Below, piece after piece: positions 34,381 through 46,542 of a stretch of DNA of 64,000 nucleotides. The notes beneath the pieces are model-generated. The model was not told where the DNA came from and did not search any database. It saw nothing but the letters and a program-made list of their open reading frames with translations. A program made the translations under genes and the position numbers. This DNA comes from Favolaschia claudopus. Lineage: Eukaryota > Basidiomycota > Agaricomycetes > Agaricales > Mycenaceae. The stretch's first letter is position 1, and each line of letters opens with the position of its first letter. The stretch is from the NCBI GenBank assembly GCA_037176885.1, contig JAWWNJ010000153.1:372001-436000 (forward strand). Reading direction: 5' to 3'.

Positions 34381-36440
34381 TGTTATTGCCCCGCCGAGCT
34401 CCAGTGCGGGTACGGAGAGGCAGACGGGCGGCGCGCGTGTCGTACGTTTCCTTCCCTCCTTCTCCTCTTCCTCCATCTCCCTGAGACTGACATCCCTTCG
34501 CCCTCTCGCACGCAGAATCGACCCCCCATCCACCGATGGCTCCGACCCCACCACAGCCGTACCATCGCTTCCTCCGACGTCCACCGCCGCCCGGTAACGT
34601 CGATACCCCACCGCAGAGCTCGACCCCGTAACCGCCGCCGGTCCCCTCGCCTTCGCCTGCGGCGCCTTATGTAGTGCGTCTATGGATGGAGGGAGTCAAG
34701 ATACAGTGCGGGTACGGAGAGCCAGACGAACAACACGAGTGTCGTACGTATCCTTCCCTCCTCATCCTCTTCCCCATCTCACTGACGCCGTCCCCACTTC
34801 TCGCGCAGAACCGATGCTCCACCCACCGATGGCTCCGCACTCCCCACAGCCGTCTCCGACATCTGAATTACCACCAACGTCGACAGGCGATGTTACTTCC
34901 CCGCCGCAGCGTTCCTACTCCGTACCGCCGCCGATCCCTCGTCTTCGCCTGCGGCGCCGTGATGTAGTCCGGCCCTGGGCGAAGAGAGTCAAATCCAAGT
35001 GCGGGCATGGTGAACCAGACGGGCGGCGCGCGTGTCGTACGTCCCCTCCTCCGCTTCCTGCCTCTCACTCACCCTGTTCCCCTCCTGCGTGCAGAACCGA
35101 TGCCCCATTCACGGAGAGCCCTGAACCCACCTCAGCCGTATTACCGCCGTCGACCAGCGATGTTACTCCCCCGCCGCAGAGCTCCGACCCCGTATCGCCG
35201 CTGCTCCCCTCGCCCTTGGCCTCGGGCGCCGGCAGCTAGTGCGTCTCTGCGCGGAGAGACTCGGGATCGAAGTGCAGGTACGGAGAGGCAGACGGGCGGC
35301 GCGCGTGTCGTACGTTTCCTTCCCTCCCCCTCTTCCTCGATCTCACTGACACCGTTCCGCTCTGTCGTACGCAGGATCTACCCCGCATTAACCACCATCT
35401 TTGAAACCTCTACGGCCGTACCACGGGCTCCGCCGGCATGGGACTCACCGTCAGCGTCGACCGGTGATCTTACCCCCGCTGCAGAGCTCCGACTTCGTAC
35501 CGCCATCGCTCCCCTTGCCCTTCGCCTGTGGCACCGTCATGCGGTGCTGGGTGGAGGGGGTCAAAATCCAAGTGCGGGTACGGAAAACCAGATGGCGGCG
35601 CGCGTGTCGTACGTCTCCTTCCTTCGACCCCCTCCCCTCCTCCATCTCACTGACACCCTCCCCTCCTCCGTGCAGAACCGATTCTCCTAGCTCCGACCCC
35701 ACCACAGCCGTACCACCGTCTCCTCTTATCGTCACGTCGACCGTCGACTGGTATTCTCACACCCCCGCCGCAGAGCGCCGACGACCTCGTACCGCGAGGG
35801 GGCGGCGGGAGTCAAGCTAGAGTGGAAGCGCGCCGCCGGCGCAGCTATGTCTAGTGCAGAACCTGGGGGTCTTGTACGTACGTCTCCTCCCCTCCTCCTC
35901 CACTTCTTCCATCTCACTGACACCGTCCCCCACTCGCACGCAGAACCGACGCCACATTCGCTGCCAGCTCTGAACCCTCCTCTGCTGTGCTACCGCCTCC
36001 TCCGACATCCGATATCCGACATTCGACCCACCGCTAACGCCGACTGGTGATGTTACTCCCCGCCGTAGAGCGCCGACGACCCTGTTTCGCCGCCAATCCT
36101 TTGTCGTTGCCTCTGGCGCCGCTATGTAGTGCGTCTCCGGGGGAAGAGTGCGGGTATGGAGAGCCAGACGGGCGGCGCGCGTGGTACGTGTCCTTCCCTC
36201 CTCTTCTTCGATCTCACTGACCCTGACACCCCTCCTGCGTGCAGAACAGAGGCCCGATTCACCACCGGCTTTGCACTTCATCACCGGCTCCAGCTGTGCA
36301 CCCTCTTCAGTACGACCACCACCGTCGCCCGGTAACGTCGATCCCCCGCCGCAGAGCTCCCACGACCTCGTACCGCCGCCGCTCCCCCGTCTTACCCTTC
36401 GGCGCTGTTATGTAGGGACGGAGAGAGTCAAGATTGAAGT
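33680..36440 (+). repeat. Tandem exon-plus-intron repeats, about 0.27-0.30 kb each
   Basis: A GTACGT donor recurs at 33695, 34201, 34442, 34744, 35037, 35310, 35609, 35878 and 36184. Each is preceded by a version of GGGCGGCGCGCGTGTC and followed by pyrimidine-rich sequence, CTCACTGACACC-like branch sequence and a GCAG acceptor before AACCGACGCCCCATTCA. Between acceptor and next donor lies Thr/Pro/Ser-coding sequence (for example TDAPFTESPEPTSAVLPPST, DVTPPPQSSDPVSPLLPSP). Units differ by indels, the one before 34442 being short. Longest open frames are 34682-35239 and 35007-35690. It reads as repeated duplication of the last exon and intron of the preceding secreted-protein gene. Confidence 0.65.
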
Positions 36441-36960
36441 GTCGATGTTGCGTCGACGCGTGTTGGTCGGATTATGATGGTCTTGGGTGTGGTAGTGGTC
36501 GATGCGTATGTAAGATGCTGCTTTGTCGACAAAAAGACTCATGGAGGGAGGGTATGGAGGAATGGGCTCGATGAACAGACTCGCAGCACATGCGCCAAGT
36601 TAAATACATCCATATGCATCCATACTTACTCGAGTATTTCTTATACGCTCTCCCCACCCAAACGGTTCTTTGCTTCGACTGCAATACCTTTTCGTCTCAG
36701 GTTCGTTTTGTGTCGGGGTGAACAGTAACCCAGGTGTATGTATAATCTCAGGAAGGATGAGTTCCCCCTCGGTTCTGGCTCAGTTGGTGCTGGGGTTTTT
36801 GATTTTGGAACGAACTTGATATGATTCACTTGAATTCCCACTTCGACGTCGGACGTTGACGCGTTGACGGGAGAGGTAGACACTGGGCAGCACCGAGTCG
36901 AATCTGATTTCTGCCCCTCGAAATCGGCACCAAACCCCACACTAGGTGAGAATAATTTTT
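36441..36960. other. Spacer, no supported gene
   Basis: Edge of the repeat array to the F-box fragment. Nothing recognised. Confidence 0.4.
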
Positions 36961-37119
36961 CGCGCTTTCGACGCTTTCTTCGGTGACTTGCACCGGAACC
37001 TCATCTCCTGCACCCTCGTGGCCCGAAATTGGGTGCATGCCGCCCAATCACGCCTCTTTCGCACGACGGCCGAGTATCCCACCTCCTTCTTGCGTCGACC
37101 AGATTCTCTCGAAGTTTGA
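36961..37119 (+). pseudogene. F-box protein fragment
   Basis: One open frame reads FGDLHRNLISCTLVARNWVH and AAQSRLFRTTAEY, the second half of an agaricomycete F-box; compare LLSCCLVARSWVQPSQYYLF in the intact gene at 37854-39021. The first F-box helix is missing, and a TGA at 37117-37119 ends it without a leucine-rich body. Probably a truncated duplicate of its neighbour, in opposite orientation. Confidence 0.5.
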
Positions 37120-37853
37120 CTCGTCGCCCTTGGCTATTGTTGTGTACGATATATCAGAGGACCATCTGCGTTGGCGTCGTAACCTCGAAGAATCGTTTCC
37201 AAAGCTGGTTCTCAAAATCGAGGACGTCGTTACTCTTGTCGCGCATTTCTTTCAATTAACACCGTTTCAGTATCGTGTGGTTTGCCGTCCTCGATTTTCT
37301 GACTGGTGGAATGTATGCATCTGTTCTCCGTTCCCCTGAACTCAGTTCCTGAACACATTTTACCAGGAGATGGTTTTGAAGTGATAATTTGATTGCGGCG
37401 CAAACAGTTCATGAAAGCGTATGATTGATGCTTCGTCGTCTTGTAGTAACCGAAATCGTGCTCTCGGAAGCAATGTATCTGCGTGGGTGATTTGCTGTTC
37501 GCTGGCTTCATGTCAGCCTATCCGGAATCGACTCGTTGGAACTAATTGGAGGTCGGGCGTGAATTGCTACGTCAAGACAAGACACCTGGCGGCGTGAGTG
37601 AACAGGCGGTCGCGGAGCATTGAATACAGACAGACATCAGCCAAATGAAATAAGCAGAGACTGGTTCCTCTTGTACATGACGAGTCAGATGACATGGCGG
37701 CCGAGCCTGACAATCGTAAGTAACCCGTTCAGCGTTCACATTCTGTAGACCATCTCCTGAACAACAACGATTGAATGCCTTCAATCAGAAACACATTTAA
37801 CATGAACGCACCTCCCACCAATCAGAGTAATCGGAATGGTATATCACTCGGAA
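37120..37853. other. Spacer, no supported gene
   Basis: 3' flank of the minus-strand F-box gene. Short frames only. Confidence 0.45.
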
Positions 37854-39021
37854 CTACGCCAAATATGACTCTACTGACATCAAAAGAACAAAAGCCAAAC
37901 TGCTCACCCTATTCTGTGACATCAAAATTGGGAACTCTGATCTGAGCTCATCGTGTTCCTGTCTCGGTGTTTCGTACTCGATCATTGGAGGGGAAGAACA
38001 TTCGAATGACGAGAGCAAGCGATCGAGCGGTGCCCAGTCACTGTCTTCAAAGAAACAGTTGACACCGAGAACAATAGTGCGAATGGTGCGCGGGGACGGA
38101 ATGCTAGAAAGAATGGTGGAAACACAGGACGGGCAAGTAAGGTTGTCCAATCGTAATGTGGTGAGATTCGGGAAGGATGAGAGGTCAACGGGTGTCGAAT
38201 ACTGCATAACACAATCAGGGTGACATGACTAGAGTTGCAAGACGAACAATAGAACAACTTCGTACCTTAATGTAGATGTTCAACGCTCGGAGGGATTCTT
38301 TAGTGTGCTTGGGTATTGAATCCCAGTGAATGTAGAACGGATGTGAGACCGACAGAGCCTCGAGGTTCAAGATGTCGAAGGGATAGAATAAGGCATTGTC
38401 AAGGCTCTGTATTCCCTCATCGGAATCGAGGGACAGATCAAGCGACTTCAACGAAAGGCTACAAACGCTGGCCTGCGGGGTCGCAAAATCCTCTTCGTTC
38501 CAGGGATAACGTAATGATAGGGAGAGATGTTGAATTGTGGGCGACAGATTTTTGAAAAAGGGATGAAAGAATGGGAGGTCGACGTTACCGCAGAGATGCA
38601 GTACGCGGAGACTGCTTATAGATAAAATCTGTTGTAGCTGAGGCTTAACACCTTCGCCTTCCCATTGCTCCAAATCTTCTAGATCTGTGCGGATTACTAC
38701 CCTCTGTAGATGTGCGAAGGGGATGCGACACATCTTTCCCATAACGGTAGCCGAGGGGATTGTCAACGAGCGCACATAGCGGATAAGGTGCGGATTTTCG
38801 ATGAGTGTATCAAAAAGCTGCGACATGCTAGTCGAACCCCGAATGGCCAGATCTTCGGGCGAGTAAAAGAGATAATACTGGGAGGGCTGTACCCAGGAAC
38901 GAGCGACGAGACAGCAAGAAAGGAGGTCGGCCCGTGACCATTTCCCTTCACCTGAGAGAAGGCTGACGCAGTGGTCAACCAGTTCCGGAATCTCCAGCGG
39001 ATTCCGGTGGCGGGATTCCAT
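37854..39021 (-). CDS. F-box protein with leucine-rich body
   Basis: Putative SCF ubiquitin-ligase adaptor. The start at 39021 gives MESRHRNPLEIPELVDHCVS, and the F-box runs through ADLLSCCLVARSWVQPSQYYLF. Leucine-rich segments follow: LRVLHLCGNVDLPFFHPFF, IQHLSLSLRYPWNEEDF, LKSLDLSLDSDEGIQSLDNA. An intron after LRALNIYIK (donor GTACGAAG near 38267, acceptor TTATGCAG) joins YSTPVDLSSFPNLTTLRLDN, extending the repeat pattern. The end is taken at 37854. A donor-like GTGAGC after LMSQNR near 37905 could start another intron, but no acceptor at a reasonable distance convinced me. Confidence 0.75.
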
Positions 39022-39874
39022 CCTAAGTCAAGATGAAAGTCGGGAGCAAGCAACAAGGAGCGAGCTTGCCACATCAACCATCATGTGATCGTGTGGCATT
39101 GATTCCTGTTCGCCGCGGCCAATCGCTCACCGTTTGGCTTTGGTTCGGTTTGTCCATGAATTCCTTATTTTTGGAGATACGTATAGCATTTGCAGTATTT
39201 AGCGCGAAGGGGTGTCGTGCAATTAGAAGATAGCAATTTCATGCAGTGGTCGACCAGTTCTTCAAGTTGGGGCCAATTAGTTACTCGTTTTCAACATTGT
39301 TACACAGACTCCACCTGAAACTCTCGCAGTCAGTCCGCCTTTCAGATTTGAAAAGGGACCTGGGTGGAACTTTCTTTTGTTTGAGCCTTTCCTTTGAGGT
39401 TCCTCTTTTCAACTGGTGAGTTGAAGAACGAGGAATCGACGGGCACTCAAAATACGGCCAAATTTGATCTCCCGAGCTGGTGCTCGAATGTGCAGCACAG
39501 AACGGGATTTCATTCCTTTGCACTATTCACGAAAACGGGCTTGCCCCGCATGCCGCAAGAACTCCCAATTTACGAAGACGAACCGGAACCTCCAGACGAC
39601 TCGTCGGATGTAGAAGACATGGGCTGAGCGCGAGGGCCGCGCGCAACACAGCCCTGTTTCAACAGCGCTACCGAAACACCCTCCCGTCACCGTTTCAGGA
39701 CACCCGTCCCACCCTATACCCTTCCCTTTCGTGTACATATCTTTCACTCATGCGCTATGGTCTTATGGTTTATGTTTCCGCTAATACCCCCGAAACCCCA
39801 AACTTAACCCCCACCCTCACACAACTATACTACACATCCATCGGTCACTTCCATTGCACCAACAACACCTTTAT
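39022..39874. other. Intergenic
   Basis: F-box promoter side and 3' flank of the coiled-coil gene. A plus-strand frame at 39394-39627 ends in an acidic ELPIYEDEPEPPDDSSDVED and may be the last exon of an unrecognised gene; I could not connect it upstream. Confidence 0.4.
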
Positions 39875-41582
39875 TTATCGCCTAAGGGCACCGCGTCTTA
39901 GTAGATTGTGTACTTGTTGCGGTATAAAAATGCAGAGACAAAAAAAGCACTTTACATGTGACAAATTTGAATTTTTCATTTCCTGAGCGCTACCGCGGCC
40001 CAGCTCGAGAATGATACCTATGCGACGCCTATTGTCCCGGTATCCTCTGCACTTCTGGAATCGCAATCGCATCTGGACACTCAGTTTATTTCTGTTCAAC
40101 TCGAAACAAATCGGGAAGAATGTACGCACGAACACCATTCCGCGTAACGAATATTTCGCGTGGGGATTCGACGGCCGTTGTCCATCGCGATAAGGTGGGA
40201 GGGGGGTAGACCGAATGCGTGAACCTAGGTGGTTATTTTCGGAGCTGGAGTTGGGATTCATGACGACGGGAGGATCAGGGAGAGGGGTTTTATGGGCGTT
40301 GACAGTAGTTCCCCATGTTGGAGGTGGTTCGCGAGGCCATGCAGAGGCTGATGATTCCTTGGCTAGATATGAATGAGAATGAATTGGTGTTAATGAGAAA
40401 GGAATGGTGAGTGATACACACCGTTGGTTGAGTGTGACAACCCTTCGGAGGAGTGCGTGCAAGTGCGCGATCGCTTGGCTTCGTTCGATGTCGTCGGATT
40501 CAAATCCTGCCAACTTTCTGGTCTCGGGCGTTTGACGGCGCCGGCTAGTGGAACGAAGGATTAAGTTTGGTACGTAGCGATCAATGCGCCAGAATAAGTG
40601 AAACATACCTAACGTTCCATTCAGAGGAGCAACGGCGGATAACAGAGCGACCGAAGGATTGTCGGCGAGAGAAGGAGGAATAGGAACACTGGCTGTAGTC
40701 GACTCTGGTCCAGGAGGAATTCGAGGCCTTGTGGAACTAGGTGCGTGGTGCTGAGCCTGACTTTGGTTTTCTTCAGTTCGCACACGCTTCGTTACGGTAC
40801 CTGAAATAGGATGCGGATTCCGTTGATTAATGGATTTGCAACATTGGAGCCCACGTACCTAACGCTTCGTTCACGGGCGGAAGCGTGTCAGCACCGGGAA
40901 GAGGGGTTGGAGCTAGACATACATGGATCAAACCTGGATCGCGGACAGGGGCGACGTAATACTAACCAGCTCGCGAGACTGGCAGTGCGGCAGAAGTCGT
41001 CCCGCTTGGCATTGGCTGGAATAGCCCCACCATGCGCTGAAGCCCGACGAAGATGTTGGCGGCATGTGCAATGGCCTCTCTCTGCGCTTGCAGCCGATCC
41101 CACTCCGCCGTCCTCGAATTCACATTTCGCGCCTTCAACGCCACCTCAACCTGCTCCCGCAGAACCCTAATCTCCTCCACATGTGCCGTCTTCACCGCCG
41201 CCAATGCCTCCCTCAGCTCAGTCATCTCCTTCTCATGCGCCTTCTTCAGACATTCCACTCCCTGCTGCGCCGTGTCCCTCGACGCGTTCGCTAGATCGCG
41301 CAAACGAATCGCGTCCGCAAGCGATTTACGTATCGCCTCGACGCGTTCGCGTTCTTCATTGAATGCTCGTGTGAGGTGGGAAATTTGCGCCTTGAATTCG
41401 GCGGCGGCTTTGTCGGCGTCATCTACAGATATCATGGGGATTTGCGGTGTGGAGCGGGCGGCGGTGAGCGCGCGCTGAGCTTCGGCGAGAGCTCGGGCGG
41501 CGGTGGCGTAGGGATCATCGTCTGTGAGGGCTTCAGGACAACCCATTTTGATGTCTTTGAGATCGCGGTCTTCGGTTTTCAT
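39875..41582 (-). CDS. Coiled-coil protein of unknown function, possibly nuclear
   Basis: Exon 1 (start 41582, alternative ATG at 41600) encodes MKTEDRDLKDIKMGCPEAL and then a long helical region rich in Ala, Glu, Arg: AAEFKAQISHLTRAFNEERE, CLKKAHEKEMTELREALAAV, EEIRVLREQVEVALKARN. Small exons follow: APTPLPGADTLPPVNEAL; GTVTKRVRTEENQSQAQH; and, after an intron from about 40611 to 40555, AGAVKRPRPESWQDLNP, which carries a possible nuclear-localisation KRPR. A last exon from about 40367 has AKESSASAWPREPPPTWG and runs to the stop at 39875, but its final 100 residues are of uneven quality, so the true 3' end may lie earlier or be spliced. No catalytic motif; family not recognised. Confidence 0.6.
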
Positions 41583-41986
41583 GGACAAGGTATGCATCAA
41601 GTGGGGATGAGGGAGAATTAGGGAGATTGGACTAGATTCTTTCGAAACTTTATAGGAGGGTGATCAGGAGCTGTCTCGGCTACGGCCAGGAGTCTGAGAT
41701 TTTCTGCCAGTGTAGCCGTTTGATTGAGAGAATCATCGGTGAAAATGTCTCACGACCAAGCCTGAGCTCGGCGTCGTCGGAGGAAGTTCAAGACATGAGG
41801 GAAAGCGTAAAGGAATTGATTGTCGGGTTTGAATTAAGACGAAGACGGCGAAGATTTGCGCTTGCAGCGAGGAGAAGGCAAGGGGCGTAACTTCAACGAT
41901 GATATGCTGCTATTCGAGGGATTCCCAGCTCAAGCATCATGGCAGTCAGTCAGGTCATCCCAGAGTCGACGAGTCCACCTCTCGTC
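41583..41986. other. Upstream of coiled-coil gene, left flank of hAT element
   Basis: No gene. Probably promoter sequence cut off from its original neighbourhood by the hAT insertion. Confidence 0.45.
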
Positions 41987-41994
41987 TGTGAAAC

Positions 41995-44900
41995 CAGTGT
42001 CCGTCCAAGGGCCAAAGGCCTTAAAAGCTATAGGCCTATAGGTGGCCTATAATGAGGCCTATAACAGTTCGGGGTTGAGGTTGGAGGCCTTCAAAAGGCC
42101 TATAATGTCACGTGGTATTTACCTCATCGATCACGTACAATGCAGTGCTTGTCAGAAATTTTCTTCCTTCTCTCAGCGCCTGCGCGTCGCGTCTCTGCGC
42201 AATGAGCACCCCCCAGCCAGCCACAAAGCTCTGTTGGGACCTCTTTATTAAGGGAGGGACACAGAATAAAACCCAGCACCGCACCTACTGCAAAGCCTGC
42301 GTCCAGAATTATCTCGACACCAATGGCGGGACTGCCAGTGATATAATTACCCAATCTGCGCGCTATCGAGCCGGTACGTATCGTTACAATCCTCTCATGC
42401 TTGTTGATATCTGACAGCAAATCTAGCCCTTGACGCTTTGCCCGGTACTCGTGGGGAGAAGTCGGCATGGATTGCACACATCATCGGCGGTCAAAATATC
42501 CCTCCCAGTGCCCATATGCCTCTCCGGAAGCGAAGGCGTTCATGAAAGCCGAACGAGAACAATTAAAACTCCAAAAAGAAGCCAAGAAAGCCGGATCCAT
42601 CCCACCGCCCCAACCAGCTTCCACATCTTCGGCAGGAGCCAAACGGACACGTTCCGATTCCACAGCCTCTCAGCAGCCGCCGCCGAAGAAAACACTCACG
42701 CAGTCTGCGTTATCAGTATTTTCCCGCAATAACATGCCATTCAGTGAATCTGAAAAAGACGCATTCCAGGCTCAGTCGCTTCGCGCGATTGTTTCCTCCA
42801 ACAGTGCCTTCTGCCTTTTCGAAGATCCCGAGATGCAGATTCTGATAGGGATGCTGAGGACTACGGCTCCCGCTGTGCTTCCCAGCGGAAAGGTTGCTGG
42901 TGGCCGACTGCTCAATAACGCCGCAACGGAGGTGGAGCGAAGTATTGAGATGGTCATGAAAAACAGAAATGTGGGACTCTTGTACGTCTTAAATTTTATT
43001 CTGCAACGAATGGTTGTGATTGAATGATTTCTCACCAGTGTTGACGGCTGGAAATCAAAAAAGAAGGACAGCGTCAATGGTTTATGTGCAAATGTAGACT
43101 ACAAGGTGCGCATCCGTTGCACCGGTGATTTAAATTCAGGATTCAATAATCATCAGGCCTTTCTGCTCGAGCTTGTAGACGTTACAGCGCTGAGCAAAGA
43201 TGGGCCGTCTCTTGCGCGGCTGTTCGGGGAAATTATCGACCGAGTCGAAGTTAGATATAACTGCATTGTTATTTATTTTGGGACAGATGCCGATGGCGGG
43301 AGCAAGAAAGGTCGAATCATACTAGGAAAAGAACGGCCGTGGTTGATTGTACCTTCGTGTTGGGCACATCAGGTTCGTACTTTATACAACATCAACTCAA
43401 AGACGACATTAATTCTCTTAGTTTCAATTGATTCTCGGCGATTACTTCAAGGTATACGAGATTGCTGCTGTAATTGCAGAGGAGGCTGTCGAGCTCATCG
43501 CGTGGATTAACAACCATGCGCGCGTTCGTAAAATATTCGATGATGCGCAAGCCGAAATTAGCCAAGATCGGCTCTCCCGCGTCGTCATTCTGGCGTACTT
43601 GGTCGCCAACCTCACGCGGTGGACTACCCATTTCATTGCCTTCGCTCGCCTCTTCCTGTTGCGCGAGGCGCTGCAGCTTGCTGTTCTTCGCAAGCGCGCC
43701 TCAATCGTCGCCGCGCAAGTCGGGGCGGCCACGCACAAAGAAGCTGACCGCTTACGCGAGGAGGCAAGTAAATTCTGTCATCGCGTCCAGGATCAAACAT
43801 TCTGGGTTGGCCTCGAAACCGTGCTCGAGGATCTCGAGTCGATCTGTTTAGGTACCAACATTAATCAAAAGGACTCGACACGCCTCGATCAAGTTGTCCT
43901 TTCAATCGGCGGTATTTATCTTCGCTTTGATGCTCATCCGGAGGCGGAGGTTCGTGCCGCAATGTGCGACCGGATAGAGAAGCGTTGGAAGGACTCTGAC
44001 CAGCCGGTCTTTCTTCTTGCGCTTATCCTGAACCCATTCGAAAAGCTGACCTGTTTCGGGCCCAATGCGAACTTAAACTTCCTCAAGATTCGTAACATGC
44101 TGTTAACTGTGAGTTTGGTTTATCTTTTCCCGTGCATCCCGCTCATGAAATTCGAGACGTACCGGCGAATTATGTCACGACCAAGCAACACGGACACGAC
44201 AGAAATCCGAGCCGACAAGGAAAAGCAAATATTGAAGGCGCTCAAGCAGTATCTCGCTGGGACGGGTGACTTCGCTGACTTCGATGCAGTCCAGTGGAAA
44301 GCAGATTATGTGAGTCGTACCATCGCTTTCTTATTAACGATGGCCGAATATTAAAACCATTCTATCTGTCAGGATAGCGAGGACCCCGTTGAAGTTTGGG
44401 AATCGCTCGAGCTGAGCCAGGAGATCACGGAACTCGCGCGCTTTGCAATTCTCATCCTCAACATTGTCGTTAATCAGGCTGGCGTTGAACGGGCTTTTTC
44501 TCGCGCAAAAATCGAACAGTCAGACCATCGAGTCAATCTCAAGTTAGATAAAATTGATAAACGAATTAAAGTACGTGATCTATCTGCCCTCGATTCGGAA
44601 TAGTCTTGATTCTTGATTAGGTGAAGGCTGAACTACGTTCGCAGCATGAAAAACAAGGCCTCAACAAACGTCGTCTGGGCCGCAAAAATCATAAGTCTGT
44701 TGATCATCTACTCACTGTTCCTCGCTATCGAGATGCTCTTGAGGGCGAAGAGAATTCCGACACACCACCTGATGCGCGTCGTCTCATCGTTGGTACGGTA
44801 TCGGCTTGGCAGAAAGAAGTCGAACGGTGGATCAAAAAGGCAAAAGACGCCGAGGATGCGGCCGCAGCTGAGCTTGTCGATGAGGAGATGGATTCTCTGG

Positions 44901-45286
44901 ATGCGTCCGACGAGGATCCGGATACAGCACTCCCTCGACGGTTACCGAAGTTCGTCCCCATCACACTCAAAACTTTATTCGGCGAAGCGACAAAACCACG
45001 CCAGCGCCGGATTCCGGACAAGGTGAGGGAGGAGGAAGAGAGGTTGATGGAGGAGCTGGCAGATGCGGCGGAGGATGAGATTCCTGATGATGGAGCGATC
45101 GAGATTGGGTCTGACGAGGAGTTTGTAGGGTAGATAATCGACTATAATTGAAGGCCGGCATATTGCTTACAAATCATAACACGTGATAATTATAGGCCTT
45201 TAAAGCTTTATAGCTTTAGCCCTATAACCTCTAAAAGGCCTTCAGCAAGTCTGGGACGGGTTTTAAGGCCTATAGGCCGGTCACTG
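41995..45286 (+). mobile_element. Complete hAT-family DNA transposon, 3292 bp
   Basis: Perfect 8-bp target duplication TGTGAAAC at 41987-41994 and 45287-45294. Ends are CAGTG (41995-41999) and CACTG (45282-45286), followed inward by imperfect inverted repeats sharing AGGCCTTAAAA and many AGGCCTATA words. It carries one multi-exon hAT transposase gene. The intact duplication points to a fairly recent insertion. Confidence 0.92.
42202..45133 (+). CDS. hAT transposase (apparent frameshift near 42508)
   Basis: Cut-and-paste transposase. Exon 1 (42202-42373) has a BED-like zinc-finger region (ATKLCWDLF, RTYCKACVQNYLDTNG). The core shows LLFVDGWKSKKKDSVNGL, ERPWLIVPSCWAHQ and a long helical domain (FARLFLLREALQLAVLRKRA). 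The C-terminal dimerisation block is DPVEVWESLELSQEITELA and NQAGVERAFSRAKIEQSDHR, then an acidic tail to the stop at 45131-45133. About nine exons with good borders. In exon 2 the frame reading SAWIAHIIGGQNIPP and the frame reading CPYASPEAKAFMKAEREQ are joined by a 2-bp excess at CCCAG/TGCCC, with no plausible intron. Either the copy is frameshifted or the assembly has an error; the rest is open. Confidence 0.82.
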
Positions 45287-45294
45287 TGTGAAAC

Positions 45295-46542
45295 GCCGAG
45301 GCACCGTCCAGTAAGTGAAGCCCAGTAGCATCGAGAACTCGAGAGATTTCGTAGAAAGTGCTAGATATACCTCTCAATTGAGGAATGGCCACAGGAGTGC
45401 ATGGGTGGGAGAAGTTGGGGAGAAGACGAGTTTAGGTCATCACAATTCGTCGGCATCTTCCGAATGATGGAACAATTCTCCGCCCCATTTAGAGTCCTCG
45501 GTGATGAAAGGTGCGGAAGGTGCCGAAAACACTCGAAAGAAGGGCGGAACGGCCGAAAAGCCGATGTTCGGGGCGGCACGATTAAATGTGCATCCGGACC
45601 GCCATACTTCGGCTTCCCCTTGTTGAATCACTGCGCAAGTAAAATGGACCCGATATTATTGATCATGATGCCCACAACATCGGATGAACGGAAGTAGCAG
45701 ATATTTGCCACGACGTTTTGTTGCTCACACCGATCCTTCGTCTTCTGCTTCTATGATCCTTTCTTTGTATGATTCTCATCAATCTCAGGCTCAAGCGTCT
45801 CTTCAAATTCTTGATCGCGATGTCGCGTCCTGTTTCGGAGCTACGAGCCACCGGCCTCATCGGGGTTGCTTCCCATCCATCTCATTCCGTACTGCCACTG
45901 TTGTAAAACTCTAGACTTGTCCTCTGCTTCGATGTAAAGCTCGTCATGACTCGGTTGGGACGAAACAATGCTTTCCGGCGTCTGCGGGGTGAAGCGTGAT
46001 GGGGATCAACCGGTGAAGAGTAATGCTGCGACTAGGACTGAGGCCTGAAGGTGAGTATAGGATGGTCTAGTAATACTTGAAACCAAGATTTCGATTTCCC
46101 AGAGTCATAGACCGCGGTGCGTATAATCTCGGGTTTCTCATCTTGAAAGAAATGCTGGCAGAAGAATCTGCGACTCACTGGCCCGTTCGGAGTCCGGGCG
46201 CACAACGAACTACCTCCAAGTGAGACTCTCTTTCGGCTCATATGTATGAGAATCATTGAACCGTTTTCTTGGCTCACGACAACACTAGCAAGCACCGGTT
46301 TTGACACATCTTCACGAACACGTACTAACTAGTAGCAAGAAACTGAAATACAATTGATACTATAGTGAGTCTGTCCTCTATGATACTCTACTGCACACAG
46401 TCATTCTATTCTAATAAATATTGCTGGCTATATACATTGCAAAGAAACCAAACGGCATGCGATGTTCAGAAATTCTCGATCTGATCGTCATATTCAGTCT
46501 AATACCGACGGCGGGCTTGGCTGCAATTGGAGCAGTATCCGT
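45295..46542. other. Right flank of hAT element, no supported gene
   Basis: Short frames on both strands (for example 46032-46307 minus) without recognisable features. Confidence 0.45.

Noticed and set aside
36500..36730. Possible continuation of the exon-intron array past 36440
   Set aside because: The GTACGT/GCAG periodicity and the GGCGGCGCGCGTG block stop at the 36184 unit; sequence beyond 36440 is unrelated.
41053..41478. 141-codon plus-strand frame opposite the coiled-coil gene
   Set aside because: Antisense shadow of the Ala/Glu/Arg-rich helical exon; Ser/Ala/Cys composition is an artefact of it.
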